This document shows, one piece after another, positions 40,336-45,244 of a stretch of 45,244 nucleotides of DNA. The stretch is from Planctomycetota bacterium. GTDB taxonomy: Bacteria > Planctomycetota > Phycisphaerae > Sedimentisphaerales > Anaerobacaceae. The stretch spans positions 1 to 45,244 of the forward strand of contig DUZJ01000023.1 in assembly GCA_013349615.1 (NCBI GenBank), read 5' to 3'. Below the pieces are notes generated by a model, which worked only from the letters and a program-made list of their open reading frames with translations, ran no database searches and was not told where the DNA came from. How positions within the stretch are numbered: the stretch's first letter is position 1; every line of letters starts with the position of its first letter. A program made the position numbers and the translations under genes.

Positions 40336-42738
40336 ATGGGAACTTTACGTCTTCCAGGACTCTTAACAGGACTGGACACAAACACACTCATCGCTCAACT
40401 AATGGCAATTAAGCGCCGTCGGCTCAATAAATATGAAGAAAGCAAAAGCCGGTACGAGCAAAAAACAAGCGCTCTGAACCTCCTGGAAAGCAAGCTCAGC
40501 AGCTTGCGAAGCTCCGCTCGAGCACTTTCCGACGCTGACGAACTTCGCGCTTTTTCAGCATCTTCCAGCGACAGCGACATATTGACCGCTCAAGCGTCCT
40601 ATAACGCTTTTGAAGGCAATCACACGGTTGAAATCAACCAGTTGGCTACTGCCGAGCGTTGGGTCCACACGAACGGCCTTGAATACGTCGAAGATTTAGT
40701 CGGAGCAGGAACTTTTATTTACTCATATAATCATAAGGAAACGGTCCTGACTACCACATCTGAGACGACACTGGAGGATTTCGTCGGCTTAATCAATAAC
40801 GATGCGAACAATCCCGGCGTTACTGCAAGTCTGCTGCACTACAACGACACCTACCATCTGGTTCTGAATGGCAATGAAGCCGGCACGGATTACAGAATCT
40901 TCATAAACGCAGGCAGTACCGAAGTCTGGCAACCTAAATCGGCTCTTACTAAGGATTCTGATAACGCCACTCTGAGTACTAAAATTACAGAGCTTGACCA
41001 ATTTACCCTGAACGACGGTCTGCAAGGAGACGAACAGATACAAATAACCGCTACAGACCATAACGGCGCTGATATAACCCAGGTAGACCCCTTCTATATT
41101 ACGGAAAACACCACAGTTGGCCATCTTCTTTCAGAGATTAATGATGTTTTTGACGGCATCGCTAAAGCGGTTCTTGAGAATGGCGAAATTATTTTGACGG
41201 ACAATACCTCCGGCACAAGCAATCTTTCAATTCTTTTGACTTACGACCCGGGCTCAGGTAACACAGTTCTGACGTTGCCTGATGAAGTTGGAGATTGGGA
41301 CGTAACAGAAGGCGGCACACCAGCATCGGGCCTTAACGACGATTTTGACCCGGCTGACTTTACCCTGAGCCAGGCTGCCCAGGACTCGAAGATCAAGGTA
41401 GACGGCTTTCCTTCAACTTCAGCGGTTGCCGAGGTGCAGCATCTGGACTTTACTAACAATGCGACTGCCGGTACGTTTACGTTAACTTACGACGGCCAAA
41501 CAACTGCTGCCATCGCCTACGGTGCTGCCACAGCCGAGGTTCAAGCGGCACTTGAGCTGTTACCGAACGTCTCCACCGGTGACATAACAGTAGGTGGTGA
41601 TACGTTGACAGTGAATAACGGTACGATGACATTTGAATTCACCAATATATCAGGTGACGTTAATATGCTCGTTATCGACTCGAGCAGCCTCACTCCTTCG
41701 GACCCTGCGAATTGGGTTTTCACAGAACAAACGAAAGGACAGGATGGTTACATCAACAGAAGCTCAAATACGGTCGATGATGTGATTAGCGGTGTAGCTC
41801 TGCATCTGCACGATACAACCGAAGCCGGCGGAGAGGAGATAACTCTGACAAGAAACATCAAATCGGTCAAGGCAAAAATCAATAGTATGATTACGGCCTA
41901 CAATGCCGTCGTCGTCTATCTTCAGGAAAAGACCGGCTACAATGATGAGCTAAAAACAGCCGGCGTGCTAATGGGAGATTACATCGTTTCAACCATAAGG
42001 AGCAACATTCGCACACCCATTATTTCCCAAACCAGTGGATTTGTAGAAGACATCGACACCTTTCTGTTACCCATCCACCTCGGCCTTGAGATTGACCGTG
42101 ACGGCCTGTTGAGTTTGGACTCAAACGTCTTTGATGAAGCTATAGCTGAAGATTATCTGGGAGCTCTTGCCATAATAGGGGCCGATAAAACGGGGAGCTC
42201 CGACAGCAATATTATCGAGTTTTACGGCGCCAGTAGTAATTATACCACAGCGGGCAACTACGACGTCAGGGTCACGGTTAACGCCGGCGAACAAATCACC
42301 AGCGCCGAAATCAGGCTCTCAGGCGAATCCGCCTACCGCACTGCAACATACAGCGGCAATATTGTCACCGGTGACAGCACGTTCGATGATAACGGCGACC
42401 CTGTGTATCCTGAGAATGGCCTCCAGGTCAGCGTCGACTTAAGCCAGGGCGAAGGCACTTACACTGCTACGGTCCGGGTAAAGCAGGGCTTTACCGGCGT
42501 TATTGAAGAGGCCATCGATAAAATGATAATGACGGCAACCGGCTCGATACCGATAAGCAGAGAACATACCGAAGATATAATTGAGGAAATCGAAAACAGC
42601 ATCGAGTTCGAAGAACGCCGCCTTACCCGAAGTGAGGAAAGATTGATAGCTCAATTTACCCGCCTCGAGAAAACCTTAACTTTGCTCCAAAACCAGATGA
42701 CCGCCTTGGGTCTTATGATGCAAGTGAGTTATGATTAG
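40336..42738 (+). CDS. fliD: Filament cap protein FliD
   Basis: An 800-residue protein. The N-terminal FliD domain (LPGLLTGLDTNTLIAQLMAIKRRRLNKYEE; HTVEINQLATAERW) and C-terminal FliD domain (VKAKINSMITAYNAVVVYLQEKTGY; IEFEERRLTRSEERLIAQFTRLEKTLTLLQNQM) are clear. The middle (about 180-480) is a variable beta-rich insert, which explains the length. It caps the filament. It ends the rightward run and meets flhB tail to tail with a 24-base gap and no visible terminator. Confidence 0.93.
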   Translation: MGTLRLPGLLTGLDTNTLIAQLMAIKRRRLNKYEESKSRYEQKTSALNLLESKLSSLRSSARALSDADELRAFSASSSDSDILTAQASYNAFEGNHTVEINQLATAERWVHTNGLEYVEDLVGAGTFIYSYNHKETVLTTTSETTLEDFVGLINNDANNPGVTASLLHYNDTYHLVLNGNEAGTDYRIFINAGSTEVWQPKSALTKDSDNATLSTKITELDQFTLNDGLQGDEQIQITATDHNGADITQVDPFYITENTTVGHLLSEINDVFDGIAKAVLENGEIILTDNTSGTSNLSILLTYDPGSGNTVLTLPDEVGDWDVTEGGTPASGLNDDFDPADFTLSQAAQDSKIKVDGFPSTSAVAEVQHLDFTNNATAGTFTLTYDGQTTAAIAYGAATAEVQAALELLPNVSTGDITVGGDTLTVNNGTMTFEFTNISGDVNMLVIDSSSLTPSDPANWVFTEQTKGQDGYINRSSNTVDDVISGVALHLHDTTEAGGEEITLTRNIKSVKAKINSMITAYNAVVVYLQEKTGYNDELKTAGVLMGDYIVSTIRSNIRTPIISQTSGFVEDIDTFLLPIHLGLEIDRDGLLSLDSNVFDEAIAEDYLGALAIIGADKTGSSDSNIIEFYGASSNYTTAGNYDVRVTVNAGEQITSAEIRLSGESAYRTATYSGNIVTGDSTFDDNGDPVYPENGLQVSVDLSQGEGTYTATVRVKQGFTGVIEEAIDKMIMTATGSIPISREHTEDIIEEIENSIEFEERRLTRSEERLIAQFTRLEKTLTLLQNQMTALGLMMQVSYD

Positions 42739-42762
42739 TGACCGATTACTACCAGCCCCTGT

Positions 42763-43827
42763 CTATTTCCTGCGCCGCAGCCGATAAATCATAGCCAGCA
42801 CCTCTGCTACCGCCACGTACAAGGTCTGGGGGATAAGACCGCCGAGCTTCACTGTCGAATATATTGTTCTTGCCAGGTCCGGTTTTCTTATGACCGGTAC
42901 ACCGTAAGCCCGTGCGATTTCTCTGATTTTTTCCGCTAACTGCTCTGCCCCTTTGGCCACCAGGACGGGCGATTCCATCGTCTTGGCATCGTAGCGGAGC
43001 GCAACGGCCACGTGTGTCGGGTTGACAAGAACAACAGTCGCCTTGGGCACTTCCTGCAGCATGCGCTTCCTGGCCATCTCGAACTGAGTCCTCCGGATTC
43101 GACTTCTAAGCTCCGGCGAACCTTCAAAGTCCTTACGCTCCTGCTTTACTTCCTGCCGCGTCATTTTCAGCTCCTGGGTGTATTTCCACTTCTGATAAAA
43201 GGCGTCGGCAACACCTATAACCAACAGCGCAATGCCAACGCGTATCAAAAGGCCAAGTATTATCTTCGCGATAACTGCGAGTATCTGTATCGACCAGGCC
43301 CATCGAAGGCTGGCGAGCATATTGAGCCTGCTCTGAAGATAGAACCAGACGATGAATGAGACAAAAAGCAATTTAAATATGGAAACCAGCAGTTTTACCA
43401 TAGACCGGGCGTTCACCAGCTTGGCAAATCCTGTTACCGGATTTAGCTGACTGAACTTCAAGCTTATAGCTTCCGGTGCGAAGTTCAGGCCGCTGATAGC
43501 AACACAAGCTAAAACAGAGCCCGCAAAAAGCGCTGCAAGAATGGGGCAGACAACAAGTATCGAATCGACAATTTTTGCGTTGATAAAATCCGAAAATGAT
43601 TTGCTGTCAGCGAAAACATCAATTTCACATGACATGCCATGCTTGACCTGCACAATGAACCACCGCAGCAGACTCGGACTCAATAGAGCTATCGCCGTTA
43701 TCAGCGCCAGAAGCGTCACAACCGACGTCAGCTCCTGGCTCCGCGGCACCTGCCCTTTTTCCCTGGCTTTCTCTAACTTCTTTGGTGTTGGCTGCTCTGT
43801 CCTTTCGGCAGCCGGCTTCTCTGGCAT
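42763..43827 (-). CDS. flhB: Flagellar export switch protein FlhB
   Basis: A 354-residue protein. N-terminal TEQPTPKKLEKAREKGQVPRS, four membrane segments up to about residue 210, and a cytoplasmic domain with the autocleavage motif NPTH (VVLVNPTHVAVALRYD, about residue 270) and the C-terminal PxLA region (KPDLARTIYSTVKLGGLIP). FlhB switches export from hook to filament substrates. It follows fliR in the fliP-fliQ-fliR-flhB order. Confidence 0.96.
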   Translation of the reverse strand: MPEKPAAERTEQPTPKKLEKAREKGQVPRSQELTSVVTLLALITAIALLSPSLLRWFIVQVKHGMSCEIDVFADSKSFSDFINAKIVDSILVVCPILAALFAGSVLACVAISGLNFAPEAISLKFSQLNPVTGFAKLVNARSMVKLLVSIFKLLFVSFIVWFYLQSRLNMLASLRWAWSIQILAVIAKIILGLLIRVGIALLVIGVADAFYQKWKYTQELKMTRQEVKQERKDFEGSPELRSRIRRTQFEMARKRMLQEVPKATVVLVNPTHVAVALRYDAKTMESPVLVAKGAEQLAEKIREIARAYGVPVIRKPDLARTIYSTVKLGGLIPQTLYVAVAEVLAMIYRLRRRK

Positions 43828-43839
43828 TTTAATAGGTCC

Positions 43840-43978
43840 TAAAGTGAACTAAAGGGCATAAAGTGAGCTAAAGTGAAAAAAGAATATCGAATATCAAATG
43901 ACCAATAGCGAACTTCGAAATTCCTTGTTCGATATTCATTCTTTTTAGCTTTAGGCACTTCAAACTGTAGCTCACTGC
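43840..43978. repeat. Repeat-rich gap between fliR and flhB
   Basis: The gap holds AAAGTGAGCTAAAGTGAA, an inverted relative of the 53-bp repeats at 744-796 and 906-958, and an inverted pair GAATATCG...CGATATTC. It separates two genes that usually touch. Confidence 0.5.
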
Positions 43979-43979
43979 C

Positions 43980-44732
43980 TTATAAAGGCAGCAGTTTGCC
44001 CACCCAATCAGCGAATTCAGCCACGAATCCGTTAATAAAAGGCAAGAATATCGTTACGGTTAAGAGGCCGACGCCTACACGCAGCGGCAGACTTATGAAT
44101 AAAATATTCATCTCCGGCACTATGCGCGCCAACACGGCTAACACCACCATCAACACCAGGAACGCCGCCAGTATTGGTGCGGACAATTTCAGGCCGGCTA
44201 TGAACATTGCTGAGCCGGCTTTTATTACCCCGGCGGTCAAAACCGGTACTGTCGGCGTACTGCCAGCCGGAAATGCTTCGTAGCTTCTCGATATAATCAG
44301 CAAAAGCAAATGGTGACCGTTGGCGCTTAGAAACAGGATTATAAATATCATTTCCAACAAGCTGCTCAGCGGCTGGACACTCTCACCGGTCAATGGATCC
44401 AAAATCTGGGCCATAGCCAAGCCCATCTGCCGTTCGATAATCCGCCCGCTGAGCTTCACCGCAGAAAAAACAACAGCAGCCACTAACCCCAGAGCTAAAC
44501 CGTAGGCTGCCTCGTTGGCTATCAGCAATATCGCCTCCAATACGGAAACTCGCTTGACCTCGTGCGCCAAGGGTGTTATTGCGGAGAAGAAAATCGCCAC
44601 CAGGACGGTGAGACCAACTTTTATCCTGACGGGAATAGCCTTCCAGCCGAAAACAGGAAGCACCATAAAAAACGCTGAAATCCTTGTCAGCACCATCACA
44701 AAACCAAGCATTTTCTCGAAGAGCAGCGTCAT
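43980..44732 (-). CDS. fliR: Flagellar export gate protein FliR
   Basis: A 250-residue protein with about six membrane segments and FliR blocks RISAFFMVLPVFGWKAIPVRIKVGLT, AAVVFSAVKLSGRIIERQMGLAMAQILDP and the C-terminal MNILFISLPLRVGVGLLTVTIFLPF. It starts 3 bases after fliQ. Confidence 0.95.
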   Translation of the reverse strand: MTLLFEKMLGFVMVLTRISAFFMVLPVFGWKAIPVRIKVGLTVLVAIFFSAITPLAHEVKRVSVLEAILLIANEAAYGLALGLVAAVVFSAVKLSGRIIERQMGLAMAQILDPLTGESVQPLSSLLEMIFIILFLSANGHHLLLLIISRSYEAFPAGSTPTVPVLTAGVIKAGSAMFIAGLKLSAPILAAFLVLMVVLAVLARIVPEMNILFISLPLRVGVGLLTVTIFLPFINGFVAEFADWVGKLLPL

Positions 44733-44735
44733 AAG

Positions 44736-45008
44736 TCAGTGCCCGATATTCTGGATATGGCCAAAAATTTCGTTTGCAAATCGAAGTACCAACTGAAGCA
44801 TCCACCCGCCACAAAACAGCGTAACGATACCAACGGCCAGGAGCTTGGGCACTATTGTTAAAGTCATATCGCGTATGGAAGTAACTGCCTGTAGTAATGT
44901 TACCACTATCCCGACCACTATGCAGGTCACCATAATTGGTGCAGCTAAAAACAAAGCCGTCTCGAGAGTGCGCCGGCCCAAAAAAAGAACGAAATTACTA
45001 TCCATCAA
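44736..45008 (-). CDS. fliQ: Flagellar export gate protein FliQ
   Basis: A 90-residue protein with two membrane helices. Typical core: APIMVTCIVVGIVVTLLQAVTSIRDMTLTIVPKLLAV. It lies between fliP and fliR as usual. Confidence 0.95.
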   Translation of the reverse strand: MMDSNFVLFLGRRTLETALFLAAPIMVTCIVVGIVVTLLQAVTSIRDMTLTIVPKLLAVGIVTLFCGGWMLQLVLRFANEIFGHIQNIGH

Positions 45009-45058
45009 CTAAGCCTCTGTCATAATTGGTTAACTGGTAACTGGTAAGTGGCAGCCCT

Positions 45059-45244
45059 TTATCTGAAACCCAGGCTAAGACTCTTTGCCAGCAAGCCCCA
45101 CCCGTCAACAAGAATGAACAGCATCAGCTTGAAAGGCAGGGAAATCATCATAGGCGGCAGCAGCATCATACCGGCACTGAGCAAGACACTTGCGATAACC
45201 ACATCTATCAGCAAAAAAGGAATAAACAAAAGGCAGCCTATCTC
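45059..45244 (-). CDS. fliP: Flagellar export gate protein FliP, 3' part
   Basis: The last 61 codons are visible; the gene continues past the right edge. The residues [25 protein letters not shown] and [18 protein letters not shown] are the highly conserved C-terminus of FliP. The frame ends at TAA (45059-45061). It is followed by fliQ, fliR and flhB. Confidence 0.95.
   Translation of the reverse strand, partial: EIGCLLFIPFLLIDVVIASVLLSAGMMLLPPMMISLPFKLMLFILVDGWGLLAKSLSLGFR

Overview
The window is most likely from a planctomycete of the Phycisphaerae/Sedimentisphaerales type. This is inferred from a secreted GLUG-repeat protein with a dockerin-like tail, an MJ0042-type zinc ribbon, intergenic text coding for NKPN-like repeats, and a flagellar locus with planctomycete-style small unknown genes. 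It holds no rRNA, tRNA, CRISPR array or insertion sequence that I can recognise.

Layout. Positions 1-1250 are a repeat-rich, gene-poor stretch with a very good sigma-70 promoter followed by three tandem mini-hairpins. Positions 1250-4400 hold a CheX-like/CBS fusion gene (minus), a small anchored coiled-coil protein and a stand-alone CBS-pair protein. Positions 5125-8216 are accessory genes: GLUG/dockerin protein, zinc ribbon, small unknown ORF and HPP membrane protein. From 8387 to the right end nearly everything is flagellar. A leftward block (22119 down to 8387) reads: two TPR genes, a sigma-54 activator, fliL, fliM, fliN, flhA, a small membrane protein, the sigma-28 factor fliA, two small unknown genes, two lipoproteins and a FlgM-like anti-sigma gene. 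A second sigma-54 activator lies at 22541-24016. A rightward block (24612-42738) reads: flgD, flgE, a YcgR/PilZ-like gene, flgF, flgG, flgA, flgH, flgI, flgJ, flgN, flgK, flgL, a TPR-glycosyltransferase, a TPR gene, a small coiled-coil gene and fliD. Convergent to it at the right edge are flhB, fliR, fliQ and the 3' end of fliP. Flagellin, fliF/G/H/I, flgB/C and fliE are not in the window.

Control. Two sequences matching the sigma-54 -24/-12 consensus sit on either side of the second activator gene: 22224-22239 (minus) in front of the leftward block and 24508-24523 (plus) in front of flgD. With two sigma-54 activators, fliA and a FlgM-like gene present, this looks like the usual cascade: activator and sigma-54, then hook-basal body, then sigma-28 and late genes.

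The most unusual property is the number of short palindromic elements of several families (A to J here), many lying in frame inside flagellar genes or exactly at gene junctions. One family is about 100 bp long and bounded by CCCGCACCTACTTTG and its inverse. It occurs twice as a near-identical cassette that gives a C-terminal tail and stop codon to the upstream ORF and the start codon plus the first residues (MKTKTxKVGA) to the downstream ORF, one of them flhA. Another family interrupts the normally invariant N-terminal motif of the hook protein FlgE. The pattern recalls the Rickettsia palindromic elements found in coding genes, but here in a flagellar regulon.
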